64,000 bases of DNA, taken from contig CAYRHN010000013.1 of NCBI GenBank assembly GCA_964424115.1, forward strand, positions 58,019 through 122,018, given 5' to 3'. Below the pieces are notes generated by a model. It did no database searches, was not told the origin of the DNA, and was given only the letters and a program-made list of their open reading frames with translations. Shown piece after piece: positions 17,754 to 26,644 of the stretch. Positions within the stretch are counted from its first letter, which is position 1; each line of letters starts with the position of its first letter. The stretch is from CAYRHN01 sp964424115 (GTDB lineage Bacteria; Chloroflexota; Anaerolineae; Anaerolineales; Anaerolineaceae). The translations under genes were made by a program, and so were the position numbers.

Positions 17754-17782
17754 TTGTCCCTCCCGCCGCAAACCGGTACACT
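17754..17782 (+). promoter_or_regulatory. Promoter of the lipoprotein at 17793
   Basis: TTGTCC (17754-17759) and TACACT (17777-17782) are spaced by 17 bp. The predicted transcription start lies only a few bases before the TTG at 17793, which supports that codon as the true start rather than the ATG at 17700. Confidence 0.5.
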
Positions 17783-17792
17783 AAAAGCACAA

Positions 17793-18311
17793 TTGAAGAA
17801 GTTCATCTTTTACCTCGTTGTTTTTGTCTTGCCGAGTTTATGGGTGAGTGGGTGTGCTGCGCCGCCGGGAGAGATTCACCCGGCGGCCAGCGATTCTGGC
17901 CCTACCGCAACCCTTCCCGCCAAAACCGCCCCCCCATTTCCTACTCTGCAGCCCAGCGCCACGCTCCAGCCCCCCTCCGCGACCAATACACCCTTCGACA
18001 CACCGCAGCCCATCGCCACCTTGCCGGCAAACCCCACCCCCACCGCCATGTTCGCCGGGGATTCCTTGTGGCTGCGGATCACTTCCCCGCTGGACAATTC
18101 GGTGGTCAACAACTCCCCCGTTTGGGTGCGCGGCGAAGCCGCCGCCTGGACGGTGATCTCGATCAACGATGCAGTTCTATTGGTAGATGAGTCTGAGATG
18201 TTCGCCAAAGAGGTGACCCTGGAGCAAGGTCTGAACCTGCTGGAAATCGTGGCTTCAGACATCCAGGGGAACGAGATCTCCATTACATTAGTTGTAGATT
18301 ATGAACCTTAG
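17793..18311 (+). CDS. Secreted lipoprotein with Thr/Pro linker and small beta domain
   Basis: A 172-residue predicted lipoprotein of unknown function. With the TTG start the protein begins as a compact signal peptide (KKFIFYLVVFVLPSLWVSGC) with a lipobox Cys. A Pro/Thr-rich linker of about 70 residues follows, then a C-terminal segment of about 80 residues (LRITSPLDNSVVNNSPVWVR, ending ISITLVVDYEP) that resembles an Ig-like or bacterial-adhesion beta domain. An in-frame ATG at 17700 would add about 30 residues that do not look like a signal peptide. It follows the two-component genes and precedes a secreted DUF5666 protein. Confidence 0.7.
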   Translation: MKKFIFYLVVFVLPSLWVSGCAAPPGEIHPAASDSGPTATLPAKTAPPFPTLQPSATLQPPSATNTPFDTPQPIATLPANPTPTAMFAGDSLWLRITSPLDNSVVNNSPVWVRGEAAAWTVISINDAVLLVDESEMFAKEVTLEQGLNLLEIVASDIQGNEISITLVVDYEP

Positions 18312-18323
18312 GAGGACCGGAAA

Positions 18324-19190
18324 ATGAAAAGACGCTCTATTTTGATTATTTTGTCGCTTCTGGCGGCTTTAATCCTGATCAGCACCCAGGCCCTGGCCGC
18401 CCCCAAGGGCCCGGGAGGAAACAAAGGCGCGAAGGAGAATTTCCGCGGCACTTTGATCGCAGTCGATGCATCTTCCATCACCCTCCAGGTGGCCGATAGC
18501 GGCGAACAACTGACGATTGCCGTGAACGCATCCACCAAGATCAAGATCCCCGGGATAAAGAATGCCACTACTGCCGACCTGGCGGTGAACGGCGAGGCCG
18601 TGGTGCAGGCTGTGCGCGCAGAAGACGGCAGCCTGACCGCTCTCCAGATCCACGGCATGCCCGCCAAGGGCAATAAAGGCCACCGGGTTGGCCGGGTAAC
18701 CGAGCTTTCTGCAAGCAGCATCACCATTCAGAACGGCGACAGCCAGACCTACACTTTCGTCGTCACCCCCGAAACGCAGATCCTCTACAAGACCGATAAA
18801 GCCGTGCTGGAAGTGGGCGCGATCGTCACCATTGTGGCCCCCCGCGCAGCCGCCGAACCGATCACCGCTACCGCCATCGTGGTGCATACCTCCGGGAACG
18901 GCGAAGACGACGGGGACGAGATGGACGACAACGGGCAGGGCAGCAATATCAACAAGGCTCACCGCGCCGGCCTGATCACTGAGCTTTCCGAGACCAGCCT
19001 GACCATCCAGGATGAAGACGGCGCCGGCTACACCTTTGCCGTCACCCCCACAACAAAGATCATCCTGAAGAAGCATGCGGAACTGGCTGTGGGCGCCAAG
19101 GTGAATATCATTGCCAGCGTGGACGAAAACGGTAACGCCACCGCCACCCAGATCATGGTGCACGCCATTGAAGATGAAAGCGGCGATTAA
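18324..19190 (+). CDS. Secreted protein with three DUF5666-type repeats
   Basis: A 288-residue protein with a signal peptide (KRRSILIILSLLAALILIST, cleavage near ALAA). Three repeats of about 75 residues follow, each running from a G-x-I/V-T-x-L-S-x-S-S-I-T-I-Q-like strand to an 'I-x-x-x-x-x-A-x-L-x-V-G-A-x-V' strand, which is the DUF5666 pattern. Lys/Gly- and Asp/Gly-rich spacers separate them (for example GNGEDDGDEMDDNGQG). AGGAGG precedes the ATG. It probably shares a transcript with the lipoprotein 12 bp upstream. No enzymatic motif is seen. Its stop codon overlaps that of the convergent RNase Z gene. Confidence 0.8.
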   Translation: MKRRSILIILSLLAALILISTQALAAPKGPGGNKGAKENFRGTLIAVDASSITLQVADSGEQLTIAVNASTKIKIPGIKNATTADLAVNGEAVVQAVRAEDGSLTALQIHGMPAKGNKGHRVGRVTELSASSITIQNGDSQTYTFVVTPETQILYKTDKAVLEVGAIVTIVAPRAAAEPITATAIVVHTSGNGEDDGDEMDDNGQGSNINKAHRAGLITELSETSLTIQDEDGAGYTFAVTPTTKIILKKHAELAVGAKVNIIASVDENGNATATQIMVHAIEDESGD

Positions 19191-20110
19191 GAAGCGGCCG
19201 CTTTAATTTGAAACGTATCGAAGTCGCGGGCCACAATCGCAGTGGGGAAATAGGCCTGCGCTTCCTGTAAAACTTCTTTTTCACGGTAGCGCCGCGAAAC
19301 ATGGGTGAGGATCAACTGGCGCACGTTGGCGCGGCGGGCAAATTCGGCCGCCCCGCGGGCGGTCATGTGCGAGAACTGGCGCGCCATGTCGGCTTCCTGC
19401 TCCAGGTAGGTGGCTTCCATCACCAGTCCGTCGGCGTTCTGGCAAACCGGCAGCAGATCCTCCAGATGTCCCACATCGCCGATATGCACCAGGCGTGTGC
19501 CGGGTTTGAAATCACCCAGGACGGCTTCCGGCTCGATCACCCGCCCATCCGGCAGGGTCACAGCGTGACCTTCCACCAGGTCGCGGCGCCAGGGGCCTTG
19601 CGGAATGCCCAGCGCCTCGGCTTTTTCCGCCAGGAAGGGCCGGCGGCCCTTTTCCTCGAATACAAAGCCCAGGCAGTCCGGTCCGCGGTGCTGCACCGGG
19701 AATGCGCTGACCGAAAAATCATCCGTTTCAATGAACGTTCCGCTGCTGATCGGGCGCATATGGATCGGCATGGGAGCCTGCGTACCGCGCAGCACTACCC
19801 CATAAAGCAGATCCTGGATGCGCTCCAGGGCATACTTACCGGCAAAGATCTCCAGCTCGTCAATCGATTCCCAGCGCAGGAAGGTGGAAAGCAGTCCCGC
19901 CAGCCCCAGGATGTGATCGAGGTGGCTGTGGGTGATCAAGATGCGGTTCAGGCGCTTGAAGCCGATCCCGGATTGCAGGATCTGCCGTTGGGTGCCCTCG
20001 CCGCAATCCACCAGGAAGCGGTGTTCGTCATGCTTGATCACCTGCGCCGGTAAATTGCGCCGCGCCGACGGGGCCGAAGCCGAAGTGCCCAGAAATACAA
20101 TTTCAAACAA
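19187..20110 (-). CDS. rnz: Ribonuclease Z (tRNA 3'-processing endonuclease)
   Basis: A 307-residue MBL-fold nuclease predicted to cut the 3' trailer from tRNA precursors. FLGTSASAPSARRN at the N-terminus, VDCGEGTQRQI and THSHLDHILGLAG (metal-binding HxHxDH) are RNase Z signatures. Later conserved points are HRGPDCLGF, HIGDVGH and the final LTHVSRRYREKE. The start is a TTG at 20110: the conserved MFEIVFLG begins there, and the ATG just upstream lies in another frame that closes quickly. Length matches the short bacterial form. Confidence 0.9.
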   Translation of the reverse strand: MFEIVFLGTSASAPSARRNLPAQVIKHDEHRFLVDCGEGTQRQILQSGIGFKRLNRILITHSHLDHILGLAGLLSTFLRWESIDELEIFAGKYALERIQDLLYGVVLRGTQAPMPIHMRPISSGTFIETDDFSVSAFPVQHRGPDCLGFVFEEKGRRPFLAEKAEALGIPQGPWRRDLVEGHAVTLPDGRVIEPEAVLGDFKPGTRLVHIGDVGHLEDLLPVCQNADGLVMEATYLEQEADMARQFSHMTARGAAEFARRANVRQLILTHVSRRYREKEVLQEAQAYFPTAIVARDFDTFQIKAAAS

Positions 20111-20206
20111 AGCGGTCGTCCATCCCTTTCAAGAATTAAAACCGGTGGAGTGGGGCAAGTTCCCACCCCACTCCTGCAGAGCGCTTTATTTTACCTCATT
20201 GCTCGG

Positions 20207-20246
20207 TAAAAAAGAATAGGGGTTGGAAATTGGTGCTTCCAACCCC
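20207..20246 (-). terminator. Intrinsic terminator after the four-repeat secreted protein
   Basis: A 10-bp stem (GGGGTTGGAA, 20219-20228, with TTCCAACCCC, 20237-20246) is followed on the minus strand by TATTCTTTTTT. It lies 11 bp past the stop of the gene ending at 20257. Confidence 0.85.
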
Positions 20247-20256
20247 ATGGCTGAGA

Positions 20257-21651
20257 TCAATAGGTGCTGCTGTTCCAGAACCAGTTGTAGGCGTAATACC
20301 CGAGGTTGCTGTCCATGCGGACGGCAATACGCTGGCTGCCTTTGACCGCATCCGGGATCGTGAAGGTGAAGTCCTGGGTGCCGCCGGCGCCCGAGTCGAA
20401 GGTGCTTACCACCGTGCCGCCCAGGCCGTAGCTGCCGTAATAATTCATACGCACGGTGAAGGTCTGGCTGGGGGGCAGATTATAGGCGCGCACCGTAACC
20501 GAGACATCCTGCTTGACGGCCGAAATATAGAAGGTCGGATAGCCGTAGTAACCGGGAGCGACGGTGGGAACCACAGTGGGGGTAGGGCCGACGGTGGGCG
20601 TGGCCGTTGGAGCCGTGTTGTTGTAGAACCAGTTATAGGCGTAAAAACCGCCCACGCTGCTGTCGGCGCGGATGGCGATGCGCGCACTGCCCTTCAACCC
20701 ATCGGGGATGGTAAAGGTCTTGGTGAAGGCGCCGCCTGTTCCAGAATTAAAGGTGCCAACCACGCTGCCGCCCAGGCCGTAGGTGCCGTAGGCGCCCATG
20801 CGCACAGTGAAATCCAACCCGGCCGGGAAGTTATTGGTCAGGATGGTCACGCTGCTGTCGGTCACCACACTCTGAATGCCGAAGGTGGGGATGCCGGTGT
20901 AACCGGGCGCAACGGCAGTGGGCGCAACAGAGGCATCATTGACAAACCAGTTGTAACTGTAGTAGCCGCCGGTTGCCCCATCCATGCGGATGGCGATCTT
21001 GTAACTGCCCTTTAGACCGGCCGGAATATTGAAGGTGGCGCCCATCGTGCCGCCTTCCCCGGAATTAAAGGAGGTGATCACCTCACCGCCCACGCCCAGG
21101 GTGCCGAAGGCCCCCATGCGTACCGTGAAGACCACGTTGGCCGGGAAGTTGTAGGTCTTGACCGTCACCGAGGTGTCTTTGACCACGCTTTCAATGGTAA
21201 AGGTGGGAATGGTCGGGCTGACACCGCTGTTTACCGGAGTGACCACCACCGTGCCGCCGGCCGGATTGTTGGTGAAGTAGTTATAGACGTGGTAGTTGCC
21301 GGTTTCCGAATCCATGCGGATGAAGAGCGTCTTCACCCCATACAGATTGGAAGGAATATTCCAGGTTCCGCCAAATGTGCCGCCCTCCCCGGAGGTGAAG
21401 CGGGTGATCTCCTGCCCGGCGGTCCCATAGGCTCCCATGCGCACCACAAAGTAGGTATTTGCGGGGAAATTATCCATGCGCACAGTCACATTGGAATCCA
21501 TCACAACCGAGGTGATCGTGATGGAAGGGATCCCGCTTGCATAGGCAGAGGCGGCTACAGGCACCACCAGCAAGGTAGCCAAAATCAAGACGGTGACCAG
21601 CCGCCAGAACACCTGGCTGCTCTTTAACTTTGCCGACACGTTGGGTTTCAT
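20257..21651 (-). CDS. Secreted protein built from four tandem beta-domain repeats
   Basis: A 464-residue exported protein of unknown function. After a signal peptide (LVTVLILATLLVVPVAASAY) come four copies of a domain of about 90 residues. Each contains I-x-S-V-V-x-D-x-x-V-T-V, then N-F-P-A-x-x-x-F-x-V-R-M-G-A-Y-G, then F-x-S-G-x-G-G-T, then I-P-x-G-L-K-G-S-x-x-I-A-I-R-M-D, closing with YNWF. Linkers are short and Thr/Pro/Val-rich. AGGAGG precedes the ATG and TATAAT lies at 21689-21684. The repeats look like carbohydrate- or matrix-facing beta sandwiches, but I cannot name the family. Confidence 0.8.
   Translation of the reverse strand: MKPNVSAKLKSSQVFWRLVTVLILATLLVVPVAASAYASGIPSITITSVVMDSNVTVRMDNFPANTYFVVRMGAYGTAGQEITRFTSGEGGTFGGTWNIPSNLYGVKTLFIRMDSETGNYHVYNYFTNNPAGGTVVVTPVNSGVSPTIPTFTIESVVKDTSVTVKTYNFPANVVFTVRMGAFGTLGVGGEVITSFNSGEGGTMGATFNIPAGLKGSYKIAIRMDGATGGYYSYNWFVNDASVAPTAVAPGYTGIPTFGIQSVVTDSSVTILTNNFPAGLDFTVRMGAYGTYGLGGSVVGTFNSGTGGAFTKTFTIPDGLKGSARIAIRADSSVGGFYAYNWFYNNTAPTATPTVGPTPTVVPTVAPGYYGYPTFYISAVKQDVSVTVRAYNLPPSQTFTVRMNYYGSYGLGGTVVSTFDSGAGGTQDFTFTIPDAVKGSQRIAVRMDSNLGYYAYNWFWNSSTY
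20260..21560 (-). repeat. Four diverged tandem repeats (about 280-330 bp each) in the secreted protein gene
   Basis: The coding repeats correspond to protein blocks beginning near IPSITITSVV, IPTFTIESVV, IPTFGIQSVV and YPTFYISAVK. The middle two are the most alike; the first lacks the VGG/LGG insertion seen in the other three. Confidence 0.75.
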
Positions 21652-21683
21652 AGGTGTATCCTCCTGTTCAAACGCTTGTTATT

Positions 21684-21689
21684 ATTATA
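21684..21689 (-). promoter_or_regulatory. -10 hexamer for the four-repeat protein gene
   Basis: Minus-strand TATAAT (21689-21684) lies 32 bp before the ATG at 21651, leaving a normal leader that contains AGGAGG. The matching -35 (TAGAAT, 17 bp away) is weak. Confidence 0.4.
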
Positions 21690-21719
21690 GGATCTTTTGG
21701 CGGCAGATTCTAGTCCCAA

Positions 21720-22931
21720 TTACGGCTTGGCAATGCGCGGCGAGACCCAAACGGCGCGGTCATCCTGCGAGGTGTTGTTATAGTTCTGCACTTCCAGGAT
21801 GAGATTGACCTTCTTCCCAGCCAGGCTGGAAAGGTCCACATCAACCTTGGTATACACGCCGTCATAGATCTCCGTCCAGCTGTTCAAGTTCTGCACGGTG
21901 GTGCTGCCCACTTCCTGGTAGTTCAGGCGGAACTTGACACTGCATGTGGTGCTGTCGTTGAGGCAAGCGATCATGGCATAGAAATGCTGCCCATTTTCAA
22001 TGGTGACTTGGGGATATTTTCCGCTGATGAAACCGTTGGTGCCGTTGGTCGGCACGGTCAGCAGCGCGCCCTCATCCTCCTGTAATTTTCCTTCCAGCAA
22101 GGGTCCATCCACATAAGTGATCGAACCGTTGGTGAAGTCAACGCTGGTGCCAGGGCAGGGTAACACGCCCCCGTTGCCGCGCCATTCTGCCGAGCAGAAA
22201 TTCTTAACCATGTCGGAATTGAAAGTAGCCAGGGCAGGATCGACTTTGATCTTGACCCAGAAGGAAGCGTTGGCAGAGGCCCCGCCGCCAAACGACACGC
22301 CTTTATCATCCATCATCTTCCACAGGCCGGTATATTCGCCACCTGCATCCGGCGATTTGAGCGTAACGGACAGGTCAACCGTCTGGCCGGGGCGCACTTC
22401 AGCGGTCAGGGTGGCTACCTTGGGGCCCTCCATGCGGGTGTTTCCGGCAAAGATGAGGGCATATTTCGTCGTCCAGGCGCAACTGCCGATGTTGGTCAGC
22501 CGCCAGGTTTTAACAAAGGTCGCGCCGGGCTTCATCACCGTGCCGTCGGGAATGGTCACATCGGTGACGAACTTAAGCTGGTTGCAGCGCACCAGGGGGG
22601 TGGATGTAGCCAGGGGCGTCCAGGTGGGCAGGGGGGTCTGGGTCACCGTGGGGGTGACCGGCGTGGGGGTCACGCTGGGGGTCAGACTGTACTGCAGCGT
22701 GGGAGTCACACTGGAAGTTGCCGAAGGCAAAGGTGTCTGGGTCGGCGAGGGGGTCAAGGCCTGGTGGGTGAGCTGGACTGCCAGGGTGCTGACCGCCGCC
22801 TCGGTAGCCTGGGCCACCACGGTTTCTGCCGCGGAGGTGCGGATAACATCAGGATTAGCCTCGGAAGGCCGGTTACAGGCCGCCAGGGCCAGGATCATCA
22901 GGATCAAGAAGAGCTGTTGTATGCGTCTCAT
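21720..22931 (-). CDS. Lipoprotein with NBR1-type Ig-like domain
   Basis: A 403-residue predicted lipoprotein: signal peptide LFLILMILALAAC with lipobox Cys, then a Thr/Pro-rich linker (PSPTQTPLPSATSSVT). Residues about 145-245 match the NBR1-like Ig domain found in bacterial exoproteins (TIPDGTVMKPGATFVKTWRL, NIGSCAWTTKYAL, VRPGQTVDLSVTLKSP, YTGLWKMMDDKG). A second beta domain (LEGKLQEDEG to VWVSPRIAK) fills the C-terminus. The ATG at 22931 is favoured over a TTG at 22937 because AAAGGAG is 9 nt away. The role is unknown; a cell-surface binding function is inferred. Confidence 0.82.
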   Translation of the reverse strand: MRRIQQLFLILMILALAACNRPSEANPDVIRTSAAETVVAQATEAAVSTLAVQLTHQALTPSPTQTPLPSATSSVTPTLQYSLTPSVTPTPVTPTVTQTPLPTWTPLATSTPLVRCNQLKFVTDVTIPDGTVMKPGATFVKTWRLTNIGSCAWTTKYALIFAGNTRMEGPKVATLTAEVRPGQTVDLSVTLKSPDAGGEYTGLWKMMDDKGVSFGGGASANASFWVKIKVDPALATFNSDMVKNFCSAEWRGNGGVLPCPGTSVDFTNGSITYVDGPLLEGKLQEDEGALLTVPTNGTNGFISGKYPQVTIENGQHFYAMIACLNDSTTCSVKFRLNYQEVGSTTVQNLNSWTEIYDGVYTKVDVDLSSLAGKKVNLILEVQNYNNTSQDDRAVWVSPRIAKP

Positions 22932-22986
22932 GGTCAAACGCTCCTTTCCATTATCTTAAAACGAAATTCCAATGCAAGAAGTTCCC

Positions 22987-23724
22987 TCAAAGGGGTTTTC
23001 GCCAGAGAGAGTACAATCCCAGGCGCCCGCCCTGTCCGTCCGATTCGAACGAGGCTTCCGGCTTCAGCCCACAGGACTGCGCCAGCTCCGCCAGTTCGGC
23101 CTGGGTGAATAAATGCACATAACGCATTCCGACCTGTTCGGCCTGCCCCGGCAGGGCATAACGCCAATCCAGCAAGTAGTCGCCTGGTTCCACCTGGCAG
23201 GGGTCCAGGCCGATCTTCTCCCAGGGCAGGCAGCGCGCCATCAGCCGGGGGCTATGTTGGAATTGCCAGACCGAGACAGCAAAGGAACCACCTGGCGCCA
23301 GCAGAGCAGCCGCCTGCGCCAGCCATGCCCGGCGGGCATCCGCGCCAGGCAGATGGTGCAGGGCAGCAAAACATAAGATCACCTCATAGGCGCTTTGCGG
23401 CAGGCCTGCACTCCAGTCCGGCGTGGACAGGTCCACCTGCCGGAATTCCGTACCGGGCGGCAAGCCGCGACGGGCATCCTCCAGGAGCGCAGGGCTGAAA
23501 TCCAACCCAAGATAGCTGCCGGAGAAAGCCTCCCGGCCCAACCAGCGCGCCAGGGCGCCGTTGCCGCAGCCCAGGTCCAGCCAGCGGCCACTATGCGGCA
23601 GGAGCGACATCATGCGCTGAATGCCGGGTTGGATACGCTGGCGGGTAGCCGAAAAGGCCGCCCCAAAATCCTGGTAGAAGCGGGCATTGAGAGCGACCAG
23701 TTGTCGACGGATTGATTCTTCCAT
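22987..23724 (-). CDS. Class I SAM-dependent methyltransferase
   Basis: A 245-residue methyltransferase. Motif I is LDLGCGNGALARWL, the acidic loop after strand 2 is YLGLDFSPALLEDA, and motif post-I continues with FRQVDLSTPDW. The LCFAALHHLPG segment and LLAPGGSFAVSVWQF match Trm9/UbiE-like enzymes. The substrate is not evident; resemblance to tRNA-wobble (ALKBH8/Trm9-type) methyltransferases is weak. GATAAT lies 11 nt before the ATG on the minus strand, so the leader may be very short. Confidence 0.85.
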   Translation of the reverse strand: MEESIRRQLVALNARFYQDFGAAFSATRQRIQPGIQRMMSLLPHSGRWLDLGCGNGALARWLGREAFSGSYLGLDFSPALLEDARRGLPPGTEFRQVDLSTPDWSAGLPQSAYEVILCFAALHHLPGADARRAWLAQAAALLAPGGSFAVSVWQFQHSPRLMARCLPWEKIGLDPCQVEPGDYLLDWRYALPGQAEQVGMRYVHLFTQAELAELAQSCGLKPEASFESDGQGGRLGLYSLWRKPL

Positions 23725-23793
23725 GGGCCGTATCCATTATCGCTTAAAGCACAGCAATGCGCAATAACAAAAAAGGCCGGGGAGAGCATTCCA

Positions 23794-23802
23794 TGCTACA
23801 AT
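23794..23802 (+). promoter_or_regulatory. Extended -10 promoter 6 nt before the CYTH gene ATG (leaderless)
   Basis: TGCTACAAT contains the TGn extension plus TACAAT and ends 6 nt before the ATG at 23809. There is no Shine-Dalgarno sequence between them and no recognisable -35, as expected for extended -10 promoters. Confidence 0.55.
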
Positions 23803-23808
23803 GAATTT

Positions 23809-24420
23809 ATGAATAACTCAACGCAGGAAATCGAGGTTAAATTCTATCTCCAGCGGCGCGCTGCCCTGGAAGAGCGCCTGCAAAACCAGGGCGCCACATT
23901 GATCCAGCCGCGCGTGCACGAACTAAACCTGCGTTTTGATACCCCTGAGCGCAGCCTGACTCGCGAAAAGCGTGTGCTGCGCCTGCGCCAGGACGAACAG
24001 GCGCGCCTGACCTATAAAGGGCCGGGATATATAGATCAGGATGTGACCCAACGGCTGGAGATCGAATTCGCGGTCAGCGATTTTGAATCTGCCCGGGCTT
24101 TCTTATACGCGCTGGGTTACGAAGTGAGCATTTACTACGAAAAATTCCGCACCACCTACGCCTGGCAGGGGGTATTGGTCACACTGGACGAAATGCCTTA
24201 CGGCGATTTCAGTGAGATCGAAGGTCCCGATGCGGGTGCCATCCAGCAGGCTGCCCAGGCGCTTGGTCTGCATTGGGAGGCGCGCATCCTGGATAGCTAC
24301 CTGGCCCTGTTCGAACGCCTGCGCCAATCCAACGGTCTGTCAGCCAGGAACCTGGCCTTTGCCGAGCTGGAAGGTTTGACCTGCACCCCGCGAATGTTGG
24401 GCGTGCAGCCGGGCGATTGA
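23809..24420 (+). CDS. CYTH-domain protein (class IV adenylate cyclase / triphosphate tunnel enzyme)
   Basis: A 203-residue member of the CYTH superfamily, whose eight-stranded tunnel binds triphosphates and divalent metals. The hallmark ExExK is EIEVKF at the N-terminus. Further tunnel residues occur in LRLRQDEQARLTYKGPG, RLEIEFAV and VTLDEMPYGDFSEIEG. Members act as thiamine triphosphatases, tripolyphosphatases or CyaB-type adenylate cyclases; sequence alone does not decide. It is convergent with the nitroreductase gene, only 13 bp apart. Confidence 0.9.
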   Translation: MNNSTQEIEVKFYLQRRAALEERLQNQGATLIQPRVHELNLRFDTPERSLTREKRVLRLRQDEQARLTYKGPGYIDQDVTQRLEIEFAVSDFESARAFLYALGYEVSIYYEKFRTTYAWQGVLVTLDEMPYGDFSEIEGPDAGAIQQAAQALGLHWEARILDSYLALFERLRQSNGLSARNLAFAELEGLTCTPRMLGVQPGD

Positions 24421-24433
24421 ACCCGCGCCGGGC

Positions 24434-25177
<744 letters not shown>

Positions 25178-25228
25178 AGGAATACCTCCGATGCTGATGA
25201 TTATGTGAATTCATTATACCTGGGTTCA

Positions 25229-25849
25229 TCAGGTGGATAAGACCTTTCCCATCCAGGTGAAGCCCGGCGAGCGCAGCACCCGCTGCAAACTTTCCGAGCT
25301 GTACTCCGCCAGCGGAAGGTAGCCCAGGCGTTCGTACAGGCGGCGAGCAGGGTTGCCGTAGCGCACCAGCAGGGTGGTGCGGCGGCAGCCTGCCTGGCGG
25401 GCGCGCTGCTCGGCGCGCAAAAGGATCTGCCGCCCAATGCCCTGCCCGCGGGCGGCTTCCCCAACCGCCAGGTTGGCGACGACCCAATCGCCAGGGTCGC
25501 CGTCGTGCATATTATATCCGGCCATCCCGCGCCGGATGACGCGCAGCGTATCCCAGACGCCGTAGAAGGAGAGGAATGCACGCGCCATTCCGCGCACGCG
25601 GCGAGCCTCCTCTTCCGGGGTGTAACCGACCAACAGGCCCACCGCCTGACCATCCCGCTCCACAATCTCAACCAGTTCGCGGGAGTAAAGCGTGTTTGGC
25701 AGGCGAAAGAAATGCTCCATGGCGCGTAAGGCGCGGGCATGTTCATCCAGGCCAAACAGGGCATCAGCCAGCTCGCCTTCGGTTTCCCAGATCCAGCCGG
25801 CCGCCAGGGCAGCCTCGCCTTCCTGCGCCGGGCGGAAATGCAAATCCAT
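25229..25849 (-). CDS. GNAT-family N-acetyltransferase
   Basis: A 206-residue acetyltransferase. The acetyl-CoA-binding motif is VGEAARGQGIGRQIL, preceded by the strand WVVANLAV and followed by ARRLYERLGYLPL, all GNAT hallmarks. An N-terminal half of about 90 residues does not match any specific subfamily I recognise. The ATG at 25849 lies 1 bp after the stop of the alpha/beta hydrolase gene, so the frame's upstream extension is not coding. The acceptor substrate is unknown. Confidence 0.87.
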   Translation of the reverse strand: MDLHFRPAQEGEAALAAGWIWETEGELADALFGLDEHARALRAMEHFFRLPNTLYSRELVEIVERDGQAVGLLVGYTPEEEARRVRGMARAFLSFYGVWDTLRVIRRGMAGYNMHDGDPGDWVVANLAVGEAARGQGIGRQILLRAEQRARQAGCRRTTLLVRYGNPARRLYERLGYLPLAEYSSESLQRVLRSPGFTWMGKVLST

Positions 25850-25850
25850 C

Positions 25851-26588
25851 TTACCGGTCCAGGATCTGCAGCAGGGCAATGGTAGCCTGGGCAGCCTGCT
25901 CCTGCTGTGCCGCAGCGTCCACCTGGGCAGGGTTGTCCCCGCTCTGCAGGCCGTAACTGCCAAATTGCGCATGATTGCCCCCCTGAATGACCACCCAATT
26001 CGTGTCAGGGGGAAGCAGACTGCGCGAGGCTTCGATCTTGGCCGGGGTTGAAAGGCCATCATTGCTGGCAGAGATCGACACCACCCTGACGGTCGCAGCA
26101 GACAGGTCGTCGGCATTGGCCGGGTAAGAGGCCCACAACACCAAACCTGCCACTTTTTCGGCATGGTTCTTTACATAATTTGCCGCCATTGAACCACCCA
26201 GGGAATGTCCTCCCACGGCCCAATGCTCCACCTGCGGATAAGCAGCAATGATCTCGTCGGCGCGATTGGGATTGAAGACCGCCAGATTGAGCGGCATCCA
26301 GGGCAGCACCACCAGGTATCCGGCCTGCGCCACCAGGCGCAGGGCAGGAGCATAAGAACGATACTCTACCCGCCCGCCGGGATAAAAGATCAACCCGGTT
26401 TTCGCTTCAAAGCCCACCGGTTCAAAAACCACCCAACCGGAAGTGACCTGCACATTCACCTGATCATTGCTCTGCAAGGCCGCCAGCGCCTCGGGGGCCG
26501 GGCCGGCCGGGGTAAGCGCCCAGACCAGGAAGCCGCCAATCGCCAGCACCAGAACCACTGCCAGTCCAATACCAATTTTCTTCCACAT
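25851..26588 (-). CDS. Membrane-anchored alpha/beta hydrolase
   Basis: A 245-residue hydrolase with one N-terminal hydrophobic anchor or signal (GIGLAVVLVLAIGGFLVWAL). The catalytic triad candidates are Ser in VGGHSLGGSMA, Asp in SASNDGLSTPAKIE and His in IQGGNHAQFGSYG, as in PF12695-type hydrolases. GAGG lies 5 nt before the ATG at 26588; a GTG at 26594 is possible. It is probably co-transcribed with the acetyltransferase gene. The substrate is unknown. Confidence 0.85.
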   Translation of the reverse strand: MWKKIGIGLAVVLVLAIGGFLVWALTPAGPAPEALAALQSNDQVNVQVTSGWVVFEPVGFEAKTGLIFYPGGRVEYRSYAPALRLVAQAGYLVVLPWMPLNLAVFNPNRADEIIAAYPQVEHWAVGGHSLGGSMAANYVKNHAEKVAGLVLWASYPANADDLSAATVRVVSISASNDGLSTPAKIEASRSLLPPDTNWVVIQGGNHAQFGSYGLQSGDNPAQVDAAAQQEQAAQATIALLQILDR

Positions 26589-26644
26589 AATCACCTCTCA
26601 GGCCAATAAAATAGGATGGTTTCAGCTCAACCGCGCAAGATCAC

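Noticed and set aside
25229..26164. Upstream extension of the acetyltransferase frame to 311 codons
   Set aside because: The extra part is antisense-free but lies inside the alpha/beta hydrolase gene in another frame; the acetyltransferase ATG at 25849 follows that gene's stop by 1 bp.
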